A stretch of 64,000 nucleotides of DNA from Hyphomicrobiales bacterium (GCA_021775875.1 JAJFHA010000020.1:213544-277543); one strand, 5' to 3'; counted from the stretch's first letter, positions 35,033-45,884 are shown. Made by a program: numbers and translations. The notes: generated from the letters alone by a model not told the origin.

Positions 35033-36223
35033 ATGAATGGTTCAACGTCTTGGTTGCGGGTAGTTCTTTTAATCGGGGCGGGAGCTGCCGTGGCAATGCA
35101 GATCGGCAAGGTGCCGCCTGCGCTGCCGGCATTACGCATCGATCTCGGTATTTCATTGGTAACAGCGGGCTGGGTGGTTTCCATCTTCAGCTTGATGGCG
35201 GCATTCTGTGCGGCTTTCCTCGGCGGTATCGCCGACAGGTTCGGCCAGACGCATACGGCACTTGCCGGGATGTTGTTATGCGCCGCTGCATCTGTGGTTG
35301 GTGCGTATTCCGAAAACGAAACCGCCATTCTTGTCACCAGAACCATTGAAGGCTTCGGCTTTATCATGACCTCGGTATCGATCCCGGCCTTGATTGCCCG
35401 GGTGGCGAATGGTCAAGACCGGCGAACGGCCCTCGCTATGTGGGGGTCATACATGCCAGCAGGCTCGGGCTTCATGTTGCTTTCCGCCGGTCCGCTTCTG
35501 CTTTATGCCGGTTGGCAGGGGGTATGGATCGCTGCAGCTATCGTGATTCTGTTCGTCGCGTTTCTCCTTTGGCTGATACGAAAGGATATACCCGCACCCC
35601 CGGAGGAGACAGCAGCACGTCCCGGTTTCGGCGATGTTTTCTTGGTATTGCGGTCTCCTGGACCTTTGCTATTGAGCCTCATATTTACATTTTATGCTGG
35701 CCAGTATCTGGCGGTCGCCGGGTTTTTGCCTCTCATGCTTGTAGATTTAAACGGCTTCCGCCCGGAAAGTGCAGCAATCGTGGTTGCCTTTATCGTGCTG
35801 GGAAATGCTGTTGGAAACGTATCATCAGGCTTCCTGATGAGCCGGGGAGCACAGCCATTACATCTGATTTTGGTTGGCTGCGTGGCTATGGCAATTGGTG
35901 AAACGGTTGTTTTTCTGGAAGGGTCTTCCGTAACCGTCCGGATTGTAGGGGCCTTGGCGTTTTCAACATTTGGCGGTCTGATCCCGTCCACGTTGTTTTC
36001 ACAAGTACCAATACAAGCGCCGAGCCAGCGTCAATTTGCCAGTGTCAGTGGCATGCTCGTACAGGGTGCGGCAATAGGACAGCTTCTAGCGCCGCCCATT
36101 TGCGCCTTTCTGATTTCACGTAACGATCACTGGAACGCCGCCATCCCAGCCCTTTTGGTGGCGGCAATCATTACTGCGGTTTCGGCTATTGTTCTGGCAC
36201 GGCGACCGACGCCTGTGACCTGA
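35033..36223 (+). CDS. MFS transporter (CynX/NarK-like)
   Basis: A 396-residue membrane protein with 12 predicted helices. The signature loop between helices 2 and 3 reads GGIADRFGQTHTALAG. Family members export or import small anions, sugars or drugs; the sequence does not reveal the substrate. It is a single gene with gaps on both sides. Confidence 0.88.
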   Translation: MNGSTSWLRVVLLIGAGAAVAMQIGKVPPALPALRIDLGISLVTAGWVVSIFSLMAAFCAAFLGGIADRFGQTHTALAGMLLCAAASVVGAYSENETAILVTRTIEGFGFIMTSVSIPALIARVANGQDRRTALAMWGSYMPAGSGFMLLSAGPLLLYAGWQGVWIAAAIVILFVAFLLWLIRKDIPAPPEETAARPGFGDVFLVLRSPGPLLLSLIFTFYAGQYLAVAGFLPLMLVDLNGFRPESAAIVVAFIVLGNAVGNVSSGFLMSRGAQPLHLILVGCVAMAIGETVVFLEGSSVTVRIVGALAFSTFGGLIPSTLFSQVPIQAPSQRQFASVSGMLVQGAAIGQLLAPPICAFLISRNDHWNAAIPALLVAAIITAVSAIVLARRPTPVT

Positions 36224-36494
36224 TTAGATCATCACACAACCTTGCAGATTGTGCCTGATTCCGCATTTATGTGAAAATTCGCTTCGACAAATCAATATTT
36301 TGCCAATTTCCGATCACCGTTTGGTCTAATTCTCTGCATCTAGTCAACACCGTTGGAAATTCAGGCAGTTCCGACAACGGGTGGGGGAGAAGAGTCGTTG
36401 TGAACGGCGGTGGAAGGCCATTTCGGCGTCCGAAAAAGCCTTGAGAAACCCCATCACCTCACGCGTCTCGCTCAACGTTGATTAGGAGCGCGAT

Positions 36495-37970
36495 ATGTCA
36501 GAAGCACATAACCCTATCGAGGCGGACCAGGAATTTCACGCCATGCCGAACTATCCGGCTAATTCGGGTTATTCGGCCATTCCGGATTATCCGGCGATCG
36601 TTGATCTCGCCGATGCTAACCGGTGCAATCCAAACTCAGATGAGGATACGGGTCCAAACCCTTACATTAAGCAAGATGAGATGGCTGCTGTCTGCGAGCC
36701 CGCCAAAGCCGGAATCCCGGCGGAAATTTCACCCGATACAGATCAGGTGCAGGATCCGGAAGAATTTCTCCGGGCCCTTGATGAAGCGCTCGCTGCAGTA
36801 CGGACCGTCTCGAATGATGATGATCTGGAACGCCAAATGGCAGGTAGCGGATTGCAAATAGGCACTAGCGACGAACGGGTGGAAGAATCTTCCAAACTCA
36901 CCGAGCGCGAAAATACGCCGCCAGAAATTCCAAATGCTTTTCAGGTCCAGGCGCGCCAATCGCGAGGCATCGGATTATTTGCGATTCTGGCAGGCTTCGC
37001 TTCCATCGTGCTTGCAGGATTTTTAGCGCTCTATTTTATGAATTACCCCATGTCATTGCCGGGTTTTGGGCAAACGCCGATTGATATCCAGACCGCGCCA
37101 CCGGTTGTTGAACATTCCCGAATCGAACAGCCAGTTGACCTGCAACCTATCCAGGTTGCGAGTGTTGTGGTGCGGGCAAATCCGACAATCGCCATACACC
37201 CGGTCGAAGGCGTTTCTGGTGCCGCGATCCCGTTGAGAGTGGAAATCGACCCTGTCGCCGGTCTTGGCGCGAGCCTTGCGATCAGCGGTTTGCCGGAAGG
37301 AGCTGGCCTGTCTGCCGGGATCGAAACCAGTCGGGGTGCCTGGCTTGTTGATGCAAATGCCCTCGCGTCGCTCGCTCTGTTTACTCCGATGGGCGCAACT
37401 GGTTCCTACGATATCCGGGTGCAGCTCATTGGTCAGGACGGCAAGGTCGTGGACAGCAAATTGCTGCCCGTGCGCCTGTTGCCGGGCAACCTGAATGTTC
37501 CCGCTCCGGCCACAAACTCGACTGCCGACGTTCAGGCAAAAGACCAATCACGCATCGCCACAAGCGAAGACGTGGAAACAAGCAATGGTGAAAATGACCT
37601 GGTCGCCAAGATCATTGTTGGCAATCAATTGGCCAGCACTTCGGGTTCGACACCAATGCCGATTACACCGATCACCTCAATTGATCCGTCTGTGATTGTG
37701 GATCAGGCCGATACCCTGCTGGCGCGCGGTGATATCGAAACTGCCCGCACGCTTTATGAAGAAGCCGCCAATGCCGGTGACGCGGAAGCAGCTCTCAAGG
37801 CGGGCATGACCTATGACCCGCTTTATTTGAGTGCCGAAGCTGCATCGGTGAATTCCACAACGGCGGAACCAGGTACGTCTTTGGTATGGTACGCCCGAGC
37901 GATTGGGCTTGGTTCAAGCGCCGCCGAACCGCGCCGCGACGCTCTTAATAGTTTTATCGCGACCAATTAG
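36495..37970 (+). CDS. Membrane-anchored protein with disordered N-terminus and Sel1-like repeats
   Basis: A 491-residue protein preceded by AGGAG. Residues 1 to about 150 are acidic and disordered, with a short repeat rich in Tyr and Pro (PNYPANSGYSAIPDYPA). One transmembrane helix follows (about 158-180; GLFAILAGFASIVLAGFLAL). The remainder is outside the cytoplasm: a beta-rich middle part and C-terminal Sel1/TPR-like helices (DTLLARGDIETARTLYEEAANAGDAEAALKAG). This resembles alphaproteobacterial envelope scaffold proteins. No enzymatic motif; function unknown. Confidence 0.7.
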   Translation: MSEAHNPIEADQEFHAMPNYPANSGYSAIPDYPAIVDLADANRCNPNSDEDTGPNPYIKQDEMAAVCEPAKAGIPAEISPDTDQVQDPEEFLRALDEALAAVRTVSNDDDLERQMAGSGLQIGTSDERVEESSKLTERENTPPEIPNAFQVQARQSRGIGLFAILAGFASIVLAGFLALYFMNYPMSLPGFGQTPIDIQTAPPVVEHSRIEQPVDLQPIQVASVVVRANPTIAIHPVEGVSGAAIPLRVEIDPVAGLGASLAISGLPEGAGLSAGIETSRGAWLVDANALASLALFTPMGATGSYDIRVQLIGQDGKVVDSKLLPVRLLPGNLNVPAPATNSTADVQAKDQSRIATSEDVETSNGENDLVAKIIVGNQLASTSGSTPMPITPITSIDPSVIVDQADTLLARGDIETARTLYEEAANAGDAEAALKAGMTYDPLYLSAEAASVNSTTAEPGTSLVWYARAIGLGSSAAEPRRDALNSFIATN

Positions 37971-37983
37971 CGGAAATTGATTT

Positions 37984-38661
37984 TCAGATTTCCAGCAATT
38001 GCTGAGCATGGGGCCAGATTTCGCCCAGATGATCAATGACGAAATCCGGTTCCAACTCACGCATCGGGGTATTCGTGTAACCAAAACTGACGCCAATGCT
38101 CGGATACCCCGCCCGGCGTGCCGATTCCACATCGGCAAAACTGTCCCCCACCATAATAACCCGATTTGGATCAGCCCCGGTCTGCTCCACCGTCAATATC
38201 AAATGGCCTGGATCAGGCTTGTTGACCGGATGGGTATCGACCCCGGCAATCATCGCAAATCGATCCTTGTGGCCGAGCGCCTCCATCAATCTAAGCGCCA
38301 TGGCCTCGCGCTTGTTGGTGCAGATCGCGAACAAAATATCAGCAGCATCAAGCTTGTCCATGAGTACCAGCGCACCGGGATAAAATGCACTATGGGTGTC
38401 TATATTGGCCCGGTAATATTCCAGAAAAACCTCAATCAGTTTGTCCAGCTCGGTCTCGTCCGCGGTCTGGTCAGACAAAGCCAATCCGCGCTCGATCAGC
38501 TTGCGGGCTCCCATCCCGATTGTATTGCGTACATGATCGACGCTGACCTGCTCGGCGCCCCCGGCGACCAGTGATACATTCAGTGCAGCCGTCAGGTCAG
38601 GGGCGGTATCGACAAGGGTACCGTCGAGGTCAAAAAGGATAATTGGCTTGGGTGTTGGCAT
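37984..38661 (-). CDS. gph: Phosphoglycolate phosphatase (HAD family)
   Basis: A 225-residue HAD hydrolase with motif I ILFDLDGTLVDTAPDL, a motif II Thr in FAICTNKRE, Lys in NKPDPGHL and motif IV MVGDSFADVESARRAG. The cap domain is the C1 type found in Gph. It removes phosphate from 2-phosphoglycolate produced by oxidative reactions and DNA repair. It converges with the Sel1-type gene, 13 bases apart. Other HAD substrates are possible. Confidence 0.88.
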   Translation of the reverse strand: MPTPKPIILFDLDGTLVDTAPDLTAALNVSLVAGGAEQVSVDHVRNTIGMGARKLIERGLALSDQTADETELDKLIEVFLEYYRANIDTHSAFYPGALVLMDKLDAADILFAICTNKREAMALRLMEALGHKDRFAMIAGVDTHPVNKPDPGHLILTVEQTGADPNRVIMVGDSFADVESARRAGYPSIGVSFGYTNTPMRELEPDFVIDHLGEIWPHAQQLLEI

Positions 38662-38722
38662 CGAGTGACCCGGTTTGGAATGTTTGTTGTTGGTGCGAGG
38701 CTTAGCCTACAAAAATAATGGC

Positions 38723-38773
38723 CGCAACCGTGTGTGTCTGGTGGTGGGGCACGCGCGGTTGTGATACCACCGG
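38723..38773 (+). ncRNA. Candidate structured RNA leader upstream of gabD
   Basis: On the plus strand, CAACCGTGTGTG (38725-38736) can pair with CACGCGCGGTTG (38750-38761) as a 12-base-pair stem with two G-U wobbles and a 13-base loop. The loop segment CTGGTGGT (38738-38745) can pair with ACCACCGG (38766-38773). Both helices cannot easily form together, so two alternative folds are possible. The wobble pairs only work in the plus-strand transcript. It ends 36 bases before the gabD start. I do not match it to a known riboswitch. Confidence 0.4.
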
Positions 38774-38809
38774 GTCAAATAATCAAAAATAGATTGCAGG
38801 AGACATCTC

Positions 38810-40264
38810 ATGAATTTGAATGACGCCACATTATTGAAGCAGCAATGCTATATTGATGGAAAATGGGTCGGCAAAGGCGTGTTGCCAATATTCAACCCGG
38901 CCGACGGAGCCGAGCTTGCCCGCGTGCCAAATATGGGTGCTACTGAAACCCGAGCTGCGATTGAAAAGGCCGATGCCGCCTTTCGCTCCTGGTCGCAGGT
39001 CCCCGCAAAAGAACGCAGTGCGATCATACGCCGCTGGTTTGATCTGATGATCGAACATAGCGAAGACCTGGCCATGTTGATGACCATGGAACAGGGCAAA
39101 CCGCTTTCTGAAGCCCGCGGCGAAGTAGTTTATGCAGCATCATTCGTTGAATTTTACGCCGAAGAAGCCAAACGCATTTATGGCGAGACCATACCGTCGC
39201 CCCGCCAGGACGGACGGATCGTTGTTATCAAACAGGCAATCGGTGTAGTTGCGGCGATCACACCATGGAATTTTCCGATGGCGATGATTACCCGCAAGGC
39301 GGCCCCGGCCATTGCCGCCGGTTGTTCGGTTGTCTGCAAGCCAGCGCCGGATACGCCGCTGACGGCGTTGGCGCTGGCCGAACTGGCAACCCGTGCCGGA
39401 TTACCTGATGGTTTGTTCAATATCGTTACTGGCGACGCCCAGGAAATTGGTGGCGAGATGACCAGTAACCCACTTGTGCGCGTGGTGACATTCACAGGCT
39501 CCACCCCGGTCGGGAAATTGTTGATGCAACAAAGCGCTTCAACGGTGAAGCGGGTCGGACTGGAACTTGGTGGCAACGCGCCTTTCATCGTCTTTGATGA
39601 CGCCGATCTCGATCTTGCGATTGCCGGTGCCATGGCGTCAAAATTTCGCAATGCCGGCCAGACCTGCGTCTGTGCCAACCGGATTTATGTGCAAGACGGG
39701 GTCTATGACAAATTCGCTGAAATGCTCGCGAAAGCCGTTGCTGATCTGAAAGTTGGCGTCGGCATTGAAGACGGCGTCACCCAGGGGCCGTTGATCAATG
39801 AGCGCGCTATCGAAAAAGTCGAAGCCCATGTGGCCGATGCGATTGAAAATGGAGCAACATTGGTAACTGGTGGCAAGCGCCACGCACTTGGCAGCACATT
39901 TTTTGAACCAACTATTCTAACAAATGTTACATCCGATATGCTTGTCAGTCGCGAAGAAACCTTTGGCCCGGTGGCCCCGCTATACAGGTTCTCTACCGAA
40001 CAGGAAGTGATCGATCTCGCTAACGATACGCCATTTGGTCTGGCGACCTATTTCTTCAGCAGCGATGTGGGCCGCTGCTGGCGCGTAGGGGAAGCATTGG
40101 AAAGCGGCATGGTCGGCATCAATGAAGGGATCATCTCAAACGAGGTAGCACCCTTTGGCGGCGTCAAGGAATCCGGTCTTGGCCGGGAAGGCGGACATTT
40201 TGGCATGGAAGAATTTCTCGAAATGAAATACATGTTTTTCGGTGGATTGCAGGCTTCAAAATGA
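38810..40264 (+). CDS. gabD: Succinate-semialdehyde dehydrogenase
   Basis: A 484-residue aldehyde dehydrogenase. The catalytic Cys lies in [12 protein letters not shown] and the general base Glu in LELGGNAPF. Other marks are [13 protein letters not shown] for cofactor binding and the C-terminal [22 protein letters not shown], which is typical of GabD. It converts succinate semialdehyde to succinate in GABA breakdown. The stop overlaps the rpiA start by four bases. AGGAGA provides the ribosome site. Confidence 0.92.
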   Translation: MNLNDATLLKQQCYIDGKWVGKGVLPIFNPADGAELARVPNMGATETRAAIEKADAAFRSWSQVPAKERSAIIRRWFDLMIEHSEDLAMLMTMEQGKPLSEARGEVVYAASFVEFYAEEAKRIYGETIPSPRQDGRIVVIKQAIGVVAAITPWNFPMAMITRKAAPAIAAGCSVVCKPAPDTPLTALALAELATRAGLPDGLFNIVTGDAQEIGGEMTSNPLVRVVTFTGSTPVGKLLMQQSASTVKRVGLELGGNAPFIVFDDADLDLAIAGAMASKFRNAGQTCVCANRIYVQDGVYDKFAEMLAKAVADLKVGVGIEDGVTQGPLINERAIEKVEAHVADAIENGATLVTGGKRHALGSTFFEPTILTNVTSDMLVSREETFGPVAPLYRFSTEQEVIDLANDTPFGLATYFFSSDVGRCWRVGEALESGMVGINEGIISNEVAPFGGVKESGLGREGGHFGMEEFLEMKYMFFGGLQASK

Positions 40265-40959
40265 CCCCTGACGAACAAAAACGCGCCGCCGCCGCCAAGG
40301 CACTTGAATATGTGCAAGATGGTATGCGGCTTGGCCTTGGCACCGGCTCAACGGCTGCGCATTTCGTTGACCTGTTGGGCCAGCGGGTGAAGGACGGTTT
40401 GAGCGTTATTTGCGTGCCGACATCTGAGCAAACCCGTGATCAGGCGCTCTCGCTGAATATCCCGCTAACTACTCTGGACGAGACGCCGGAGCTGGATATC
40501 ACCGTTGATGGTGCCGATGAAGTTGATGCTTCGTTGCGCTTGATCAAGGGCGGCGGGGGTGCGCTGCTGCGCGAAAAAATTGTAGCCGACGTATCAAAGC
40601 GCATGATCGTGATCGCCGACGATAGCAAATTGGTAAAAACCCTGGGGGCGTTTCCGCTACCGATTGAAGTTAACCGGTTTGGCCTTCAAGCCAGCCTCAA
40701 CGCCATTGACAAGGCTGCCCGGGCATCGGGATGCAGCGGTGATATAACTCTCCGAATGGTGGGCGAAAATGAGCCGTTTATATCCGATAGCGGGCAATAT
40801 ATTGTCGATTGCCATTTTGGTGAAATTCCAGACGCAGACGATTTGGCGACAAGACTTGCAGGCATTCCGGGCGTCATGGAACACGGGTTATTCGTTGGCA
40901 TCGCCACCGATTGCCTGCTGGCTGGAAGCGACGGTGTGCGCACACTGACGGTAAAGTGA
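40261..40959 (+). CDS. rpiA: Ribose-5-phosphate isomerase A
   Basis: A 232-residue enzyme with the RpiA marks [52 protein letters not shown] and the loop [11 protein letters not shown]. It interconverts ribulose-5-phosphate and ribose-5-phosphate in the cytoplasm. It is translationally coupled to gabD and is followed by gor on the same strand, perhaps linked through NADPH and pentose phosphate metabolism. Confidence 0.95.
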   Translation: MTPDEQKRAAAAKALEYVQDGMRLGLGTGSTAAHFVDLLGQRVKDGLSVICVPTSEQTRDQALSLNIPLTTLDETPELDITVDGADEVDASLRLIKGGGGALLREKIVADVSKRMIVIADDSKLVKTLGAFPLPIEVNRFGLQASLNAIDKAARASGCSGDITLRMVGENEPFISDSGQYIVDCHFGEIPDADDLATRLAGIPGVMEHGLFVGIATDCLLAGSDGVRTLTVK

Positions 40960-41048
40960 TGGCCCATCTTCTTGATCAATCACACCACAGGGATATGTAG
41001 ATTGTCCCGGTAATACTTGACACATTCTAAGGCTGAAAGAACCAAATC

Positions 41049-42398
41049 ATGAGCGAATACGATTACGATCTCTTTGTTATAGGCGCTGGTTCAGGGGGCG
41101 TGCGCGCCAGCCGCATGGCAGCGCAACATGGTGCCAAAGTTGCGGTTGCTGAAGAATTTCGGGTCGGTGGCACATGTGTGATCCGGGGCTGCGTTCCAAA
41201 AAAATTATTCGTCTATGCCAGCCATTTTTCCGAAGAACAGGAAATCGCGGCCAGCTTTGGATGGGATGTGGGTAAATCTACGTTTGATTGGTCAAAACTG
41301 ATTGCCAATAAAGATAAAGAAATCGATCGGCTCAACCAGATTTATATCAAAAATCTTGAAGCGTCCGGCGTTGAGATCATCCAGGACCGCGCTGAAATGC
41401 GCGACGCCAATACGGTGTTTCTGGTCGATCAGAATCGGATCATTACAGCGAGAACTATCTTGGTTGCGACTGGCGCGACGCCATTTGTGCCGCACAACGT
41501 GCCGGGCGCGGCATTTGCGATTACCTCCAATGAAGCTTTTCATCTTGAAACCTTGCCAAAGCGGATCGTGGTTGTCGGCGGCGGCTATATTGCTGTTGAA
41601 TTTGCCGGGATTTTCCATGGCCTCGGCGTCGAAACCTCGCTGCTGTATCGCGGCCCGCAAATCCTGCGCGGCTTTGACGATGATTTGCGAGATGGCCTCG
41701 CTGCCGCCATGATCAAACGCGGCATCGATGTCCGCACCAACGCCAATGTGGGCGAGATCCAGGAAATTGACGGCGAATGCAAGGTAACCATGCATGACGG
41801 CCCCGAGATCATGACCGATCTGGTGATGTACGCTACAGGCCGAATTCCGAATACGGCAGGACTCGGACTTGAATCAGCAGGTATCGAACTGGACGGGGCA
41901 GGGGCGATCAAGGTCGACGCCTATTCCAAAACCAATGTCGATAATATTTATGCTGTTGGCGATGTCACCAACCGGGTCAATCTGACGCCGGTCGCGATCC
42001 GCGAAGGGGCTGCTTTTGCAGAGACGGTGTTCAACAATAACCCGGTCAGCGTTGATCATTCAGATATCGCATCAGCGGTATTTTCCCAGCCTGAACTTGG
42101 GACCGTCGGGCTGACCGAAGAGCAGGCACGAGAAAAATATGGCGAGATAGATGTTTACAAATCATCCTTCCGGCCCATGAAGCATGTGTTGTCTGATATC
42201 GACGAAAAGATGCTGATGAAGCTCATTGTCGACAAGGCAAGCGATCGGGTTGTGGGGTGCCATATTATGGGTCCGGATGCTGGTGAGATCGTTCAGGTTG
42301 TTGGGATTGCCGTCAAAATGAAGGCGACCAAGGCTGATTTTGACCGCACCATCGCCCTGCACCCGTCGGCCGCTGAAGAATTGGTGACCATGCGCTAG
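41049..42398 (+). CDS. gor: Glutathione-disulfide reductase
   Basis: A 449-residue flavoprotein with FAD-binding VIGAGSGGVRASR, the redox disulfide GGTCVIRGCVPKK (CxxxxC), an NADP-binding segment VVGGGYIAVEFAG and the C-terminal His-Glu pair in LHPSAAEELV. It reduces oxidised glutathione with NADPH. The length and motifs are typical for alphaproteobacterial Gor. It is separated from rpiA by 89 bases with a possible promoter (CTTGACA). Confidence 0.94.
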   Translation: MSEYDYDLFVIGAGSGGVRASRMAAQHGAKVAVAEEFRVGGTCVIRGCVPKKLFVYASHFSEEQEIAASFGWDVGKSTFDWSKLIANKDKEIDRLNQIYIKNLEASGVEIIQDRAEMRDANTVFLVDQNRIITARTILVATGATPFVPHNVPGAAFAITSNEAFHLETLPKRIVVVGGGYIAVEFAGIFHGLGVETSLLYRGPQILRGFDDDLRDGLAAAMIKRGIDVRTNANVGEIQEIDGECKVTMHDGPEIMTDLVMYATGRIPNTAGLGLESAGIELDGAGAIKVDAYSKTNVDNIYAVGDVTNRVNLTPVAIREGAAFAETVFNNNPVSVDHSDIASAVFSQPELGTVGLTEEQAREKYGEIDVYKSSFRPMKHVLSDIDEKMLMKLIVDKASDRVVGCHIMGPDAGEIVQVVGIAVKMKATKADFDRTIALHPSAAEELVTMR

Positions 42399-42403
42399 AA
42401 GGT

Positions 42404-43573
42404 TCAGCCGTTGGCGACAGCGTTGATCAATCGGGCAATTTCGTCTTCGTTGTTATAATAATGCACCGAAGCGCGGACCAAAGCTTCAAGGTTCCGGTTG
42501 GGCAAATCAAACCGCGACGAACTATTCTGCGTCACTGATACGTTGATCCCTTCAGTGTTCAGTCGCTGTTTGGTGACGGCTGGCGTTTCGCCTTCTTTCA
42601 GAAATGTGACGATGCCACATTTTACCTGGCCCAAATCATGGACCGATACGCCTGGAATGCCGGAAAGGCCTTGGCGCATCTGATCGGCCAGATGGGTAAC
42701 CCTGGTCTGGATTTTATCAAGCCCGATATCAAGCGCATAGCGCACCGCTACCCCAAGCCCGATTTGCCCGGCGACATTGCGTTCCCAATTCTCAAACCGT
42801 TTGGCATCCGGCTTCCATTCATACTCAAAATCCTGCAACCAATTCCCTGCTTCCAGATCAATAAAAGGTGGCTCCAATTCCTGAATCATGCCGTCTCGTA
42901 CATACAGAAACCCCGTGCCGCGCGGCCCACGCAAAAATTTTCGCCCCGTGACCGAGAGCATGTCGCAGCCAATCTCGGTCACATTGACCGGCATCTGGCC
43001 GACCGATTGGCAGGCATCAAGCAGATAAATAATATCGTATTTCCGGGCAATTTTGCCGACCTCAGTGGCTGGATTGACCAACCCGCCCTGGGTCGGGATA
43101 TGGGTCAAGGAAATCAATTTGGTGCGCGGCGTAATCGCTGCTTCCAGTTTGCCAAGATCAATCTGACCAAATTCATCATCGTCGATCAGGTCAATCTTGA
43201 CACCTTTGCGGTCGCGCATCTGGAGGAATGCGAGCGCGTTGGATACATATTCTGCGCGGCCCGTAGTGATCCGGTCGCCGGGTTGAAACGGGATCGAATA
43301 AAATGCCATGTCCCAGGCGCGGGTGGCATTTTCGATAAATGCAATTTCGCGGGGCGCCGCGCCGATGAGTTCGGCTACCGCCAGATACATGTCGTCAATT
43401 TTGTCTTTTGCAGCCGCCGCAGCTTCGTACCCGCCAATGATTGCTTCAAGGTCCAGATGATCCTTCACTGAATTCAATACCGGGAGGGGCGAAAGCGCCG
43501 CACCAGCATTGTTGAAATGGACAATGTTTTTTGTTGCCGGAGTGTCTGCGCGAAGACGTGCAATATCGATCAT
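42404..43573 (-). CDS. Class V aminotransferase (cysteine desulfurase / isopenicillin-N epimerase-like)
   Basis: A 389-residue PLP enzyme starting [16 protein letters not shown] at ATG 43573; the upstream extension has no conserved sequence. Key parts: [40 protein letters not shown] and the PLP lysine in [19 protein letters not shown]. No Cys-containing desulfurase loop is obvious, so it is closer to the epimerase/kynureninase-like branch. Substrate unknown. Convergent with gor. Confidence 0.88.
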   Translation of the reverse strand: MIDIARLRADTPATKNIVHFNNAGAALSPLPVLNSVKDHLDLEAIIGGYEAAAAAKDKIDDMYLAVAELIGAAPREIAFIENATRAWDMAFYSIPFQPGDRITTGRAEYVSNALAFLQMRDRKGVKIDLIDDDEFGQIDLGKLEAAITPRTKLISLTHIPTQGGLVNPATEVGKIARKYDIIYLLDACQSVGQMPVNVTEIGCDMLSVTGRKFLRGPRGTGFLYVRDGMIQELEPPFIDLEAGNWLQDFEYEWKPDAKRFENWERNVAGQIGLGVAVRYALDIGLDKIQTRVTHLADQMRQGLSGIPGVSVHDLGQVKCGIVTFLKEGETPAVTKQRLNTEGINVSVTQNSSSRFDLPNRNLEALVRASVHYYNNEDEIARLINAVANG

Positions 43574-43779
43574 GGGTTGTCTCTGATCTGGAACGGGAAG
43601 AGTATATTGACGCCGGATCAAGTCGGGATCAATCGAGAATATTGCGCTTGGCGAGGATACCGGTTTTGGCGCTTAGCCAACAAAAATATGATCACAAAAG
43701 CTGATTCCGACCGCACATCTCGTTGTAGTCGGCCGGAGCGGCAAAATTTGTGATCATGCGCTACCCGGACTATTCTATC

Positions 43780-44547
43780 CTAATTTTCCTGCTCATTTTC
43801 GGGGACAAGTCGTGGCTTGATGAAAATAATCAGTTCCATGCGGGCCGACGTTGTCGACGTGCTTCTAAAACGGAACGGAATACCGGGAATCGTATTGAGG
43901 TCTATTCCCTCAGTTACACGGTGATTGACACCCAAAAATAATGACGTCTGGCCCGGATTGCCGATATTGTTCAGGGGAATCTGCAAGCCTGCACCAATTT
44001 CACCAAAAATTGCGGGTCTGCTGCTATCTACCAGAGGCACGCCACCAACCTCTATATCCACATGGCGACTGACCACACCGCCGCCTGCCGACAATTTCAA
44101 GTCGACCCTGTTGCGAGAAACAGCGCGTGAAGTCGCCTGTCTATCCAAAATGTTGATAAGCACGGCCAAATCCAGTCCAACACCAATATCGGTGACGGAG
44201 CCGCTTGCCGGGAAGGTGTTCCCAAACTGGTTCGTGATATTGTCAGCGCCAAACCGGCTCCCAAGAACCCGGGCACCAACCATGACATCGGAATTACCAA
44301 TTGCGTCAGGGAACAACAATCCGCCGCCAATAGCAGCGCCAAAGCCGGGATCGGTTCTGAGAACCTCTGTGGTTCCCGGAAAATCGAAATCAACACCAAT
44401 TCGCTCAAAAAACTCACCCTGTACCGTCACAAATCTAACCGGAATGGTTACCTGCAAGTCAGTAGATGCTCTTTGGGCGTCAGCTGGATGGCTGATAACC
44501 AGGGTAATAAAAAAAACTGAGATAGTTAAAAGGAATTTGAGATACAT
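43780..44547 (-). CDS. Exported beta-rich protein with secretin-like end motifs
   Basis: A 255-residue protein with a signal peptide (MYLKFLLTISVFFITLVISHPADA). The start at 44547 has GGGGGGC just upstream. The mature N-terminus VTIPVRFVTVQGEFFERIGVDFDF looks like the motif that precedes secretin domains (FITV..NFFERIGVDFDF), and the end SARMELIIFIKPRLV resembles secretin C-termini. The middle is Gly-rich with alternating strands, as in a small outer-membrane barrel. At 255 residues it is too short for a complete secretin. Function unknown. Confidence 0.6.
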   Translation of the reverse strand: MYLKFLLTISVFFITLVISHPADAQRASTDLQVTIPVRFVTVQGEFFERIGVDFDFPGTTEVLRTDPGFGAAIGGGLLFPDAIGNSDVMVGARVLGSRFGADNITNQFGNTFPASGSVTDIGVGLDLAVLINILDRQATSRAVSRNRVDLKLSAGGGVVSRHVDIEVGGVPLVDSSRPAIFGEIGAGLQIPLNNIGNPGQTSLFLGVNHRVTEGIDLNTIPGIPFRFRSTSTTSARMELIIFIKPRLVPENEQEN

Positions 44548-45014
44548 GATGCCCCCCAGGCTGGTATTCTGAATTCTCCAAAAATGCTGCAATGAATAAG
44601 CAACGTTACGTTAACTATTTCAGCCATGCATCACAAGATCACAATTTTCAGTATTCTCCGATTGGAGTTTTAAGGGGTGCTGGTGCTATTTGGATTTTGC
44701 AAGACTATAGGCGTCTACCAAAAAGAAAGACGACGATATCGCAATCGCCGCCTCCCTTTAGTCATTTGTCTATCAGCCTGTAATCAACAACCCGAAGGTG
44801 CGCTCACTGAATGATTGTCAATGACTATTACCGGTCTTGAAACTTTGCAGTCCCTTTCCCGGGTCTCCTCGCCGCTTCCCCTAAGGTCCGTGTCGATTTG
44901 ACGCTTTCAGTGTAGGAGCAAAGCCTGATTTTTGTCCAGCAACCAGAGGCCTCAAACGCAAAAATTTAGCGCTTCTGTGGAAATCCGGTGGACAAGTCAG
45001 TTTGACCTGCTGTT
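44548..45014. other. Non-coding gap with no recognisable feature
   Basis: This stretch of about 467 bases between two minus-strand genes holds the promoter of the secretin-like gene and the 3' flank of the hydrolase gene. A short direct repeat ACGTTACGTTA occurs near 44604. I found no open frame with a ribosome site, no tRNA and no strong terminator. It could contain an unannotated small RNA. Confidence 0.5.
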
Positions 45015-45884
45015 TCAGTCCGATAGCAGCCAATCGGCTGTTTCGGCCCAAAGCCTGTCCTTGTGATCAGGCCTGAAAAACCCCAGATGACCTATCTTTT
45101 TTACGCCAATTGAGTCCGGCGAGATAACCTGTTTGGTAATATTGGCATTTGAAAACCGGTCTACCAAACGGTCAATGGCCTTTGATGTCCCCCATTTGTC
45201 GTCGGTCAGGCGGATTGAGAGGATATCGCCTGAGAAATTCGCAAAATGCCGGGTTTCCGGAACCGATACGGCGTCGAAGAAATAATCCGGCTTCTTGCAC
45301 CATTCAGCCCATGAACTGAACGTGCTCCACGCCATGTCTTCGCCAAAGCCGGAATATTTGCCGGGCATATAGCCGTAAATACGCGCCATTGCAGGGGACA
45401 GGACCTGCATTGAAAAATAGATCCGCCAACTTTCCGGCCAGTCGAAATTCCCCCAATATCCCGCAAGCACCGCAACCATGACGGCTTTGGAAAAATGGTT
45501 GTTGCGGTCGCTGAGGCCAAGCGCCTGACCGCCAAAACTATGACAGAGCAATTTCATTTTTCTGTCGGGAAATTGCCCGTTCATCCAGTCAATCGAGGCG
45601 GCGAAATCCCGGTTCGCCCAATATTGCATGGGCGCATCAAAGGTTTTCAAGTCTTCAACTGGAGATGCTCCGATCCCGCGATAATCATAAGTAAATACCG
45701 CCGCGCCGCGGGAGGCCAGATAGGTCGCAATATGGCGGTACACCTTTTGCGGGACCGCGACCGCGCCACCAATCATGATGATATCCGCCGGTGCGCCGTC
45801 TGGCAGATACAGTTTTCCGTTCAACGGAAAACCATCGGTGGCCTGAAACGAAATATCAGAAATCGTCACTGTTTTTTCGTCCAT
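45015..45884 (-). CDS. Alpha/beta hydrolase
   Basis: A 289-residue protein with an alpha/beta hydrolase fold. The nucleophile elbow is LCHSFGGQALG (Ser), preceded by FTYDYRGIGAS. The catalytic His is probably in KKIGHLGFFRP. It has no signal peptide. The family contains serine aminopeptidase-like esterases and lysophospholipases; the substrate is unknown. Confidence 0.82.
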   Translation of the reverse strand: MDEKTVTISDISFQATDGFPLNGKLYLPDGAPADIIMIGGAVAVPQKVYRHIATYLASRGAAVFTYDYRGIGASPVEDLKTFDAPMQYWANRDFAASIDWMNGQFPDRKMKLLCHSFGGQALGLSDRNNHFSKAVMVAVLAGYWGNFDWPESWRIYFSMQVLSPAMARIYGYMPGKYSGFGEDMAWSTFSSWAEWCKKPDYFFDAVSVPETRHFANFSGDILSIRLTDDKWGTSKAIDRLVDRFSNANITKQVISPDSIGVKKIGHLGFFRPDHKDRLWAETADWLLSD

